This document shows, one piece after another, positions 45,901 to 54,942 of a stretch of DNA of 64,000 bases. The translations under genes and the position numbers were made by a program. This stretch comes from Ischnura elegans. Lineage: Eukaryota; Arthropoda; Insecta; Odonata; Coenagrionidae. The stretch covers positions 1,798,001 to 1,862,000 of the forward strand of contig NC_060258.1 of the NCBI RefSeq assembly GCF_921293095.1, written 5' to 3'. The notes beneath the pieces were generated by a model. The model searched no databases and was not told the DNA's origin. It was given only the letters and a program-made list of their open reading frames with translations. Position 1 is the stretch's first letter. Every line of letters starts with the position of its first letter.

Positions 45901-48900
45901 ATTCGTATTGCGGCCGAAGCCTACGCTGTACAGCTGAAGGCGTCTTGTCTGTCACGTGGAGTTAGGTAGAGAGAGAAGAGAATCATGGAAGATAGACGGA
46001 TAAGTGAAGAGTGGTGAAGAAGAGGAAACAGGAGAACAGAAGGGTAGATTTCTTGCGTCAAGAGGAATAAAGTCAATACTCGATGCCCATAATTAAATAT
46101 TCTCTCAGCCCTCGTCGAATGAAGATGCAGGGACCACAATATGAGACAGCCAAGGAGGTCATACCCATCCATGACCAAGAGTCAATAAGTAGAACTGTTA
46201 TCCCGTATTAGCCCCCCCAGGTAAAAAGATTCTTGAAGATTTTCCCTTATCCCTCGATCAAGAATAGAAGAACTAACTGTGAAGAAGACCCATTGTCCTA
46301 CAATATTTTTCCCTTGCATTTTTATATTATATTGGCCCTTCTGTTTTCCTCGTAAAGAGGTGTATTATTGAGTATTTAGGACAGGGGGTATTATTGGATA
46401 GTGTTTAGGATAAATGTTGGTGTGGTCACTTCATTTGTTTTTGTATTCATGCCAGAGAATAACAAGGAGTGAAGATTCTTGTTTCATCTTTTAATTATAT
46501 TCTACATAGATGTTATTTGTTTAGGGTATATTGGATTGATTTGGGTTTCTTTTCACTGGCCAGTATTGTGCCTAAAGTAAAGATAAATGGGAAATAATTT
46601 CATGCATTTGTGTATTTTTCCTTTTTTATTGCATTATATTTTTTGCTGAATTTTTAATCTGTGTAATAAGCACTCGTTCTTCCGTGCACGTCAGCAAGCC
46701 ATCAGCAAAGAGCCATCCCACAACAGGACCATCCCCTTCCCCCTCTTTCTTTCCCTCCCCCACTTCCCCAGCCCATGGTACAAGACCATGAACCTCCAAA
46801 CATATCATCCCACTCCCCTTTCTTCTCCCCACGTTACGTCCTCATTTGATTCTTGGTTTTGCAGTATTTCTGTCTTTGAAATAATCCTTTTATATACTTA
46901 ATTATGGTTTAAAATTATTTTATACCTAAACATAAATTTTATTACAAAGTAAATACTTAAATGTTTTATTTTATTTGGGCTTGAGTTAACCTTAATATTG
47001 GATTACTCGACCCCAAACTGTAATTCCCACAATAACTACCATTTGAGGGTCGTTTTGGTTCAAATAGGGTGACTGTCATTGCAATGAGTAATTTATAATC
47101 ATATAGGCGCCGCCGCGATAGGAGCCCAACGACGCCTCCAGGGAGGGGATAGGGAAGGAAGGGAAGGGACGAGGAATCCCGCACCGTCACAAAGGCGGGT
47201 GGGTCCTACTATTAGCGAAACCAAGCTTGCGATATTAATGTTCTAACCATTTTTGAGGACCATTGTATGAGGAAGAAGGATCCAGCAATCAAATCGTTAG
47301 ATACCTCACCACCGGACAGTCAGATTCAATAAATCATTCATTGTTACTGCAAGTCGCAAATGGAACAGCATTGACTCACCCAAAAAAAGGCTATTTGGGC
47401 TTCCAGCCGAGTGGACTCCCTCCATCCTGCTGACGTTTTGGAACACGGGTTGGATTCCATTCTCAGGGCGAATAGGATGGGTCGGACTCATGTTTTGAAA
47501 CATCGGCAGAATGGAGGGAGACCACCCGGCTGGAAGCCCGAACTGCCTTCTTTGAATATATTCTCTGGGAAAGCATCAGATTTAACATTGACTAACCGCT
47601 ACGTAAATCATCTTCACTGGGTGCTTCAAAAAGGAGCTACACGTAAAACTTCTTTGAGAACAGCAATTAGACAGGTAACATCATGGAAACAGTAGGAAAG
47701 ATTCAACACTTATCTCCTCTGGCTTCATCTAATTTTCTTTTTCGTTCCAGGTACGCTGTGATATTTCCTTGTAATTTCTTGCATTTATTGATACCTAGGT
47801 TTACATTAGCTCCTAATTAGTAGGTTTTCACAGTTTTATCTCACCCCCCTTCTTGTGTGGGCGTTTTCCTGCAGTGGGTTTTTTCCAAAAAGGTCCTTAG
47901 GTTTTTCCCATGTTTCCTTACATCTTTTTACACTTGGTAAATGGTAACTATGTTAACTTATAATTTTATTTGTTGACTGAAAATGGAACTTCTCTGTTTC
48001 TTTATAAAATTTCTCAGCATGTGATTTCATGAGCAGCTTCAGTATTTATTTAACTGCCTAAATGTCATGTTTGACAAGGGTTTAGATGGAAGATGAGACT
48101 TTCTTTAACAGGTGAAATCAACATTTCTGTACTCTTTCTGCTTAGATTCTTGGTTGTTGATGAATGTTGTCATGAGACCATCACGTCTCAAAATATTGCT
48201 GATAAATTTGTTCGTCCTTATAAGGAAGGTTTTCCTATGGCTAATTGAAATGGCAAGGTAACTTAATGGGTCATATTTTGTTAGTCAGTAAATTAATCCC
48301 TCCTTCTTCTGTGAGGTCAGAATAGCTTTTCAGGGAATTTTTGATTTATGCATGTATCTGTAATTCATGTTTTGGTTGTGATCTTTTAGTTCTGGTACTA
48401 ATTGGTTAAAATCCATATAAATGAAGTGTTAATTCTCTTTCTGTCAGAGTGGCATAGGAACATGTGGGTCCCCTTCTATAAAAGCTGATCAGATCAGTGA
48501 TGATGAAGGACAAGATGTGCACACTGATGGGGCCACAAATGAACTTGTGCCCCAAGGCTCTTGTCAGGTAATAATGATAATTATAATGATAGTAATGATA
48601 GCGATGTTAGCGGTGACAGCGATGACAGTGGTGATTGTAATAATAATAATAGGCAGTGGAATGAGGAAAACTTGCTGTTATTGTTTGCATGCTATGAATT
48701 GCTCCTTTATACTCCTTAGCTATTTATTGCCTAGCTTACTACAGAATTCAATTGGGAATTGAAGGTTGGTAATAAGTCCAGGCATTGCAGTAGGATGAGC
48801 TAACGATATGGTGCACTGAAAATTGAATCTTTTATCTATATTTTCAAATACTAATAAGAATTTTGATAAATAACACATCTAGCAGATGTAATCCACAGAG

Positions 48901-51900
48901 TACAAACACTTTTTGCATGTGTAGAAGGTAAGTTAAAGTAAAGACACAGTGGCACAAAATCTTGAAGCAATTCAAATTAAACCTAAGTCTCAGTCACACA
49001 TTCAAACATAAGACAAATATTTGTTCACAAATTAGTAGCGATTTGTTACTTGATATTAATCCTACATTTTCTTGATAAGATGAGTGTTTTTTCTTTTTCT
49101 AGCACTATGATAGATTATTGTACAAAGTAGTGCATATAAATGTCACACACAAGCTTTTAACATGTGAATATTACAAAAGTGAATATTTTAGGGTGCTTTG
49201 TAGATATATATCAATGCAATAAATAGAATCATCATATTTTGGTGAACTCACAAAGTTACTTCTACATTTCTGTATCTTTGTCTTTAATGATGCTGATTGT
49301 GGACTCATATGCAGGCACAGGCCTCAACATCTTCCCAAGGTGAAGAGGGGGATGCCGAAGGCACAGGAGCCATTGTGATAGAGTCTTTGCTGGTTTTGGC
49401 CAAGAAAGAATCTCCCATGGAGACTGATACCACTGAGGTATGCACGAAATTAAAATTCAATTAAATGAATGGATGAAAGTGATCATTGGGATAAATCCTG
49501 AATTTTAAATGCTGTAAATATGGGCTTCTTGAGTCCAGATATTGAAACCATTGAAAATCATTATTTTCAAAAATGGCCAAACGTATTTTAACCAATGCTG
49601 CTTGGCATGTTTCATGGGTAACTTTAATTGGTGTGCACAAGGAAGGAGAGCTGATTGCAATATCATGTGTGAGTATGTGTTTGTGTGTGTGCACTGAAGC
49701 CTGAATGGAGTGTAAAGTGTTTCCCCCTTCCCCCACGATTCCCTGCTTTCCTGGTTTTGTGGTTATTTCCATGTTGTGTGCGTGACCAGTGAAAGGTCCT
49801 CACTTTCCCCATCCCCTCCCTCCAAACAACACCTGTGAGCAGCGAATGGAGAGTGACGTAATCAGCACCCCTTTCCTCTACGAAATGAGAAAATGTTTCA
49901 GCAACACCCCCTGCCCATAATGAGGATTATAAGAAAACCCGCTTCTTCCAGGGTTTCCCCCACCTTCTCCTACCCCAGAATAATAACCCTCTCTAGGTTG
50001 TAAAACCCAGACAAATATCAGCTGGAGAAGACACATTTACACCGGATTCGTATTGTGGCCGAATGCTATACTGGAGAGCTGAATGCATCTTGCCAGTCAC
50101 GTGGAGGTGAGGTAGAGAGAGAGGAGAATCGTGTAGATTAGACCGAGAAGTGGATAGTGGTGAAGAATAGGAAACAGGGGAATACAAAGGTAGATTTCCT
50201 GGGCCAAGAGGAATAAAGTCAACCCACGATGCCCATAATTTAATATTCTCTCAGCCCACGGTGAAAGAAGATGCAGCAACTCTGACAGGAGCCAGACAAG
50301 GAGGTCATACCCATCCTTGACTGAGAGTGGATAAGTAAAACTGTTATCCCGTATTACGTCCGTTTGTGTGGTTTAAGTTACTTCAGCCTAAGTGAGTTCT
50401 TGGAGGTGCATTCATGTCACAAGACAAGTTGATTGTTTCTTTTTGTGGTTGCATGCATGCATTGCATTTGACTTATGTTTTACTACGTAAAATCTTTTTA
50501 CCTATAAATCATATATGATAATGGTATTGAATTAAATCAAGTGTAATATTAATAAAATTGATAGTGCTTGCTGAAACTTGGTGGAAATCCTTTATTGTGG
50601 GAGTTGAAGAAATAAAAACTCGGCTATTTCTTTATAGTGATTTATTGTGGCGATGAACTTGCAAACCTACTAGAGCATTTAGCGGAAATGACCCTCATCA
50701 AGTCAGATACACCATATCCAGCAATAAGTGAACTTTGTGAAATCCTGAAATTGTGTACAAATCAAAAGTTTTTTCTTCATTGGCAGGCATTGCAAACAAT
50801 TAGATAGTGTAGCTATGGGGTCACCTTTGTCCCCCATCATAGCCGAAATTGGTATGGATAATCTTGAAAAATTTTGGTTCTCTATTATATGTCCTTATTA
50901 GAAAAAGCATAAAATGGTATCGATATGTAGACAATGTGTGTTGTTAGTGACAAGGGATATCATGACAGCCAATGCAATTTCTGACAATGCTCAATTCACA
51001 GGTTAAATACATTTTTAAATAAATAAATACAATTTTTAGTAGGTAAGTGATACAATGATATCTATTAAGATACAATGGAATGTAATGGGTGTAGACCACA
51101 GACTCAATTCGATTACGTATCCACTGCTGTTTATGATTTTTTTATCGTTTTGAAAGGATGGAAAATGAGATTTATTTACATTTGCTGTCATCCATAGAGA
51201 ATTCATATTTAATCATAAATATTATTGATTTACTTCTTGGTCACATGGAAAATATAAGCTAGTATGTGAGTGTATAAGGTTAAAGAATTAGTTGTATTTA
51301 GTCACCTGCTAACGTAGATCCAATTCCCTGTCCATTCATATTTTGATGCTTACTTTCAGCCTTCTTCTACGGAGAATGGAGAGCTGATTCAGAAACAGAC
51401 AATGACCATGGAGTCTATGACGGAGGCATTGGGTAAGTGCTCTTAAGTTCTTGAAAATAACTCTTCACTGAAAAGACTTAAAATAAATAATTCTGACTAG
51501 GCAAATGCTCGAAAACTGGGCCTCAGAATTCAATCAAATTTTGCAATCCTGGCATGAAATTTTGTCGTACTGTCATTCTACTTTCTATTTACAGAAGCAT
51601 GTTATTGGTCAATATTTCCATAAATTTCACTGAAATTTTATTTTTATGCGTGGCTTGACACCGGGTCCTCTGGGTGACAACTGGACAGCTTATGCACTAT
51701 ACTAATGCTCACCCTTTGCAGAGTAGCTCTTATACATTAATACATTTCACCTGCAAATGTTTAACTGGATTTGTAGTTTGAAATATTTGTTGCACATGTG
51801 ACCCCATGTGGGGACTGATTCGAGGACAACACGCAATGGACTATAACAGCAAAATTTGGTTGAATTCTTAGACCAGGTTTTGGACACTTTACTCGTGAAG

Positions 51901-54269
51901 AATAAAGAATCTGAATTTGTCATCCTTCTATATTTTCTTTAGTTTATGTTAACAGTTCTGCTGGATAATTTAATAGGTTGGCAAATTTCTAGCAAAATTT
52001 TCTTCATGTTTCAGTGATAGAAAGCAATATTTGGAGTCATGTGCATTCCTATGGGAACTTTCCCGTACTTTACCTAATAATTGTGCCTTTTAGATTGGTC
52101 AATAGAAAATAATTACCAAAAACTCACTTGTGAAAAATACAAAGCATGAGATTCCAACCTTCACGTCATTTATGTGGTATAAATAGACAAAGTTAACATG
52201 ACACTTGATGAAATGAGGACGAAAGGTTTGGTTCAGTTTTAATATGATGGGAAATTTTGCTTTGATACATACCCCATCCAATTCACTTTGTTGTGCTCAT
52301 GGAAACTGTGCTTTATTAGGTGAAACACATATTCATGGAAGAAGTGAAATATGGAAAAAAAACTAATTTGGCTAAAAAGGGCAAAACTCAATTTCAATGC
52401 CTTGTGTGCAGAAGTTTTGGTTCTGCAGAGTAATGACAGTAAGCAACCAGCCCATGCTTACTTATTCTTGTTAGCTAAGATTTCAAGGCTATAGTTTCTT
52501 CCAAAATTTTAATGGTGGTACAATGAAGTACAGGTCTTCACCCTCATTGACGGTGGATATGAAGAGTTTGAGTAATATTTATGTGATTTTACTTATAACT
52601 GCTAGGTATATTTTTTCATTAGGATGCTCTAGTGCCATTTTGCATGTAACTGTGCCCTGGGGTGCTTTCTTGAGTATATATTTCAGTTTATTATGTAATA
52701 CCTTACTTAATTTCTCTGAGCAGCATTGCCACTCAATTTGTGAAGAAATGTTTGGAAACCACTGTAAAAAATTAATTTCAACATTAGTTATGTGTACGGC
52801 ATTTAACCAAAAGATCGGTTGAAGTTGCAACTTTGAAATCTGTCTAGTGGTTATTTTGAATTAGGTCAATGAATCACAGATTACGTGCCTGAATTTACTT
52901 ATTTGAAATGTGAAATTCTTTTCTAGATATCCCAGCTTCTGAAAGAGCCTCAGCTTTGCTTGCTCTCCTTGAACCAAAAATAAGAGCATCAAATTCAAGG
53001 AAAGTAAAGAAGGTGATGGATAAAGACATTGAAAAATGTGGTACCCTGCTTGCTGATAAAATAACTTCGTGCTCAATTCCTGATGATGGACAGTTTCATT
53101 CGAAATCTAGGCGTGTGTCTGAAAGAGGAGATAGAGCAACAATGACTGTTCCTGGGGAAACAAGTGGTTGTGATAATCCAGACACCATAAAGGTTTTCAG
53201 GGTCACTGACAGTGGAAAGAGTGGCCCCGAGGCAGTCGTACGAGACAACATAGAGATAAGTACTAGTGTGATCAAAAATCCTGGGAAGCGTGCCAAATCA
53301 AAGGACAAATCCTATCATTGCATCAACTGTGGAGATGTATTCAATGCCAAACATGATCTCACCGAGCACCTCAAGATTCATTTTGGTTCTGGCAGTTTGG
53401 ATATTGATGCTAATTTGAAAATCCGAAAACATTTGGCCCTCAAAACCCTTTTTTCAAGAGGAGAATCTAATAGTTCTTATCAGCCCACCTCCTCGGAGAG
53501 TTTAAATAAGCCACTATGTAAAAGACAAGGGGTGAGACAAAAAGGAAATGGGCTTCTTAAGGAAAACTTTGGAGAAACAAGGGAGAAAAAAAAATTGAGG
53601 GAAGTGAGGAAAAGCTTCTTTGTTGATGGGAAATCATGTACTGATGGTCCGCACAAAAAGACACCTTATTCCTGCAGTGAATGTGAAAAGTCTTTCCTTC
53701 GAAAGAGTCACCTTGTCCATCACATTCGGACTCATACGAAGGAGAAACCTTATTCCTGCGGTGAATGTGAAAAGTCTTTCACTCAAAAGAGTAACCTTGT
53801 CCGTCATATGCGGTCTCATACGAAGGAGAAACCTTATACCTGTGGTGAATGTGAAAAGTCTTTTTCTCAAAAGAGTGACCTTGTCCATCACATTCGGACT
53901 CATACGAAGGAGAAGCCTTATTCCTGCGGTGAATGTGAAAAGTCTTTTTCTCGAAAGAGTCACCTTATCTATCACATTCGGACTCATACGAATGAGAAAC
54001 CTTATCCATGTAACGAACGTGAAAAATCTTTCTCTGTAAGGAGCAACCTTGTCTGTCACATGAGAATTCATACAAAGGAAAAACCTTATTCCTGCAGTGA
54101 ATGTGAAAAGTCTTTCTCTCATAAGAATACCCTTTTCCATCACATTCGGACTCATACGAAGGAGAAACCTCATTCATGCAATGAATGTGAAAAGTCTTTC
54201 TCTGTAAGGAGCAACCTTGTCTGTCATATGAGGATTCATACAAAGGAGACACCTTATACCTGCGTTTAA
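33800..54269 (+). CDS. ZAD-C2H2 zinc-finger protein, 12 exons, 932 residues
   Basis: Exons: 33800-33967, 34076-34201, 37672-37839, 38609-38776, 39464-39577, 40655-40780, 44111-44251, 45179-45307, 48448-48567, 49315-49437, 51360-51432, 52927-54269. All sites are GT-AG; all junctions are phase 0 except the last (phase 1). Joined, they stay open for 932 residues. Residues 1-98 form a ZAD, a zinc-coordinating dimerisation module of insect transcription factors. Residues 99-485 are an acidic linker. Residues 614-922 carry eight C2H2 fingers. It is expected to be a nuclear DNA-binding protein; target and role are unknown. The linker contains duplicated exons (3 and 4; 7-8 and 9-10). The start is the ATG giving MSRTIGIF, paralleled by relic B. 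Alternative splicing of the duplicated exons would also stay in frame. Confidence 0.88.
34076..34201 (+). CDS. Exon 2: second half of the ZAD
   Basis: It encodes ITVGDGLPTTMCPLCLKKL, then FCVFKKICLESDAVL. CPLC supplies the other two zinc ligands, and the helix that follows is the usual dimer surface. It has 42 codons between CTCAG and GTGAGT. Confidence 0.88.
34202..37671 (+). other. Intron 2, 3.5 kb
   Basis: The intron is AT-rich. It holds an open frame at 35306-35617 that overlaps a retroelement-like hairpin (35480-35600) and is unlikely to be an exon. I recognise no other feature. Confidence 0.6.
35440..35620 (+). repeat. Penelope-like hairpin segment in intron 2
   Basis: GACGATG, GACAACTCGTA, CATCGAAAC can form a GATG/CATC stem followed by GAAAC, then TTCAGCTG. 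Similar layouts occur at 22270-22320 and 43080-43160. GAACCTAACCCAGTGGAATT follows. Assignment to Penelope-like terminal repeats is inference from the shared GAAAC hairpin form. Confidence 0.4.
37672..37839 (+). CDS. Exon 3: linker exon, original or copy
   Basis: It encodes SFEGGGADDEESEPCVETKD, then CIQDVIEKTSEFACSAQ and PVPDCLLPRDNDL. It has 56 codons, phase 0, between TTCTGCAG and GTAAGT. Exon 4 is the same length with about 75-80 percent matching bases by eye. Confidence 0.85.
38609..38776 (+). CDS. Exon 4: tandem duplicate of exon 3
   Basis: It encodes SFEGGGAVDDNLGPCVETTD, then CIQDAIENNSQPTCSAQ and PVPGCLLPRDDKL. Length (168), phase and both splice sites are those of exon 3. The following introns are also similar (37840 and 38777 onwards). 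A leftover CTCTTCTAG at about 38560 corresponds to the exon 5 acceptor. The duplicated unit therefore reached the exon 5 border. Confidence 0.87.
39464..39577 (+). CDS. Exon 5: acidic linker exon
   Basis: It encodes FHIKDENEDHLSEENNP, then YTTDPAGSDASDPLATDDL, 38 codons. A broken copy of this exon sits at 1243-1364, about 38 kb away. Confidence 0.85.
40655..40780 (+). CDS. Exon 6: linker exon
   Basis: It encodes SDPVRYKCSSVKEDLISDD, then GHILNDCTDGVSSKLIHQDSF, 42 codons. It lies between TCCAATAG and GTAATA. It has no duplicate in the window. Confidence 0.8.
40925..41180 (-). mobile_element. LINE 3' fragment in intron 6, first copy
   Basis: Plus-strand words such as GAGGCCATCATATCTCATTATG, ACTTCCTTGTTAC, and CATTCCAAAGCTTCCACT match the second fragment at 42100-42420 in order. 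Read on the minus strand they correspond to the C-terminal end of an endonuclease-reverse transcriptase LINE. The coding frame is broken. GAGGCCATC is where the two copies are most alike. Confidence 0.55.
41867..42535. mobile_element. MITE-like element interrupted by a LINE fragment
   Basis: The left end reads TTGGGGGCATACAGCCGTGG. The right end on the minus strand reads TTGGGGGTATTTAGTCGTAC. These form imperfect inverted repeats. GATCACT/TGATCA motifs lie just inside both ends. The middle (about 42030-42420) is a LINE fragment, so the LINE went in later. No target duplication was resolved. Confidence 0.4.
42030..42420 (-). mobile_element. LINE 3' fragment in intron 6, second copy
   Basis: On the minus strand broken frames give YRxxMNIKWIDRVCNEEVLRR-like sequence and a following EGKRG-R type end. 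That is the familiar C-terminal tail of a common insect LINE reverse transcriptase. The plus strand shows ATGTCATCAGGCCATCGTGT and TTCCATCTTCTGCTAAGG. Degenerate echoes of those words occur at 43830-43900 and 48160-48240. Confidence 0.6.
43025..43200. repeat. Penelope-like inverted repeat in block 1
   Basis: The left arm GGCTATTTGGGCTTCCAGCC to GTTTTGGAACACGGG pairs with the right arm CGTGTTTTGAAACATCAGC to GAAAGCCCGAATAGCC. Arms are about 70 bp with a spacer of about 30. On the minus strand CTGAGGATGGAAC, a loop, GTTCCA, then AAAACGTC resembles a hammerhead core with one change. The resemblance is inference. Confidence 0.65.
44111..44251 (+). CDS. Exon 7: acidic linker exon with a 15-bp internal repeat
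   Basis: It encodes SGIKTGSRFAKADQSS, then DDEGRDDEGRDAHNES and NKLVPQASEQ, 47 codons. DDEGR is doubled by a tandem copy of GATGAAGGACGAGAT, which is single in exon 9. Exon 7 is the partner of exon 9. Confidence 0.85.
45179..45307 (+). CDS. Exon 8: acidic linker exon
   Basis: It encodes AQASTSSQCEEVDAEETG, then LDSMLVLTKKESPKETDATE, 43 codons. It lies between ATATGCAG and GTATGC. Exon 8 is the partner of exon 10. Confidence 0.85.
46221..47309 (+). other. Spacer between duplicated blocks
   Basis: Mostly AT-rich. A GC-rich patch at 47105-47215 (GGCGCCGCCGCGATAGGAG, then GGAAGGAAGGGAAGGG) stands out and may be part of a short retroposon. I recognise no coding exon. Confidence 0.45.
47395..47555. 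repeat. Penelope-like inverted repeat in block 2
   Basis: Copy of the inverted repeat at 43025-43200, with arms from GGGCTTCCAGCCGAGTGG to CCACCCGGCTGGAAGCCC. The hammerhead-like core is more degraded here (CTGAGAATGG). Confidence 0.65.
48448..48567 (+). CDS. Exon 9: duplicate of exon 7
   Basis: It encodes SGIGTCGSPSIKADQIS, then DDEGQDVHTDGATNELVPQ, 40 codons. It keeps the CAG acceptor and GTAATA donor of exon 7 and is in phase 0. Confidence 0.85.
48570..48655 (+). repeat. GAT/AAT-rich simple repeat at the exon 9 donor
   Basis: Imperfect GAT and AAT triplets run for about 80 bases from the donor into intron 9. Intron 7 starts with a shorter version (AATAATAAC). Confidence 0.6.
49315..49437 (+). 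CDS. Exon 10: duplicate of exon 8
   Basis: It encodes AQASTSSQGEEGDAEGTG, then ESLLVLAKKESPMETDTTE, 41 codons. Splice sites are those of exon 8, and two codons are missing relative to it. Confidence 0.85.
50640..50975 (+). pseudogene. Penelope-like reverse transcriptase relic in intron 10
   Basis: Pieces in different frames read ELANLLEHLAEMTLI, QKFFLHWQALQ, QLDSVAMGSPLSPIIAEIGM and KWYRYVDNVCC. AMGSPLSP followed by a RYVDD-like site is the signature of Penelope-like reverse transcriptases. Here the second catalytic Asp is Asn. Several stops and shifts break the frame. No GIY-YIG endonuclease was recognised. Confidence 0.75.
51360..51432 (+). CDS. Exon 11: short linker exon
   Basis: It encodes PSSTENGELIQKQTMTMES, then MTEAL plus one base. 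It is the only exon ending in phase 1, and exon 12 completes the codon as GAT. Splice sites are TTTCAG and GTAAGT. Confidence 0.8.
51433..52926 (+). other. Intron 11, 1.5 kb
   Basis: AT-rich. Open frames at 52523-52822 (plus) and 52579-52830 (minus) have no recognisable domain. Confidence 0.6.
52927..54269 (+). CDS. Exon 12: basic region and eight C2H2 fingers
   Basis: Finger 1 (from 53313) stands alone: CINC, then HLKIH. A basic stretch follows (TREKKKLREVRK near 53580). Fingers 2-8 (53667 to about 54240) are tandem, with linkers TKEKPY instead of the usual TGEKPY. Helix contact residues (-1, 2, 3, 6) read RSHH, QSNR, QSDH, RSHY, VSNC, HNTH, VSNC. Finger 6 has lost its second Cys (CGT at 54018-54020), so it should not bind zinc well. 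Fingers 5-6 and 7-8 look like copies of one pair. The frame ends with TAA at 54267-54269, inside a former ninth finger. Confidence 0.9.
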
Positions 54270-54400
54270 TGTGAAAAGTCTTATACTGCCAAAAGAAACC
54301 TTGTCTTACACATGCGAGTTCATTGGAAAGAAGCCTTATTCTTGCCTTGATTGCAAAAAACTCTCTCAATAGGTGCACATTTTCTCATTTAAAAACATTT
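54270..54400 (+). pseudogene. Decayed fingers 9 and 10 after the stop
   Basis: In the same frame beyond TAA, the sequence reads CEKSYTAKRNLVLHMRVH, a complete second part of finger 9. TAA takes the place of the Glu codon in the C-x-E-C motif of the other fingers. One base out of frame, KKPYSCLDCKKLSQ then TAG gives a partial finger 10. Both are now 3' UTR. Confidence 0.85.
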
Positions 54401-54942
54401 TTAGGTCTTAGTACTGTAATTGATTAGTGTTCATTAATTATCAAGGTAAATAATTATTATTACTATGACAACTGCATGTTTGAAATTATAGAATTTCCTC
54501 AATGTTAAAATAATACAATAATTTTCAATTAGGTGTGTGACCTAATTTCTAAATGTTCTAGTAAATTTACTGTAGTATATTTTCAAGGATCAAATAAATA
54601 ATTCCTTTATCTTTAACTGCTATTTTTATTGGTAGAAAAGTGTTTAAATTTTAATGTAAGCCATGCATGTCAACACTTTTGATAAAAGTTAAGGCACTGA
54701 GTCTCAAGAATAATTTTCTGTGGTATCAATTCTAATTGTATGATTAATTAATGTTAGTTTGTCTGTTCAATGTTTGTTCATGTAGTGCTTCTATGTATTT
54801 TTTATGAAAATATTGAGTTAATGATTCAGTACGAAAGATTAAGAGAGTTCTGAACTATAGAGTAAGTATATTATAGAGGGCTTATGGAATTGGAGGGAAT
54901 CGTATTGACTGTTTTTATTCTCAAAGGTGGGTGGGAAGTTAA
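54401..54942 (+). terminator. 3' UTR and poly(A) signal region of the zinc-finger gene
   Basis: AATAAA at 54593-54598 is the first clear polyadenylation signal after the stop, 324 bases downstream. The rest is AT-rich with nothing else recognised. Confidence 0.55.

Larger units (their letters stand above)
42953..46220. repeat. Duplicated block 1 (contains exons 7 and 8)
   Basis: Block 1 matches block 2 (47310-50360) in the same order. Shared parts are the inverted repeat with CTCCCTCCATCCTGCTGACG, the exon 7/9 region, the exon 8/10 region, and an ending near GTTATCCCGTATTA. Introns as well as exons match, so this was a genomic duplication. Confidence 0.88.
47310..50360. repeat. Duplicated block 2 (contains exons 9 and 10)
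   Basis: Direct copy of 42953-46220, slightly shorter. It starts near CAGTCAGATTCAATAAATC and ends near GTTATCCCGTATTACG. Confidence 0.88.

Noticed and set aside
53634-54378. Minus-strand and alternate-frame open frames across the zinc fingers
   Set aside because: They are periodic shadows of the finger repeats in exon 12.
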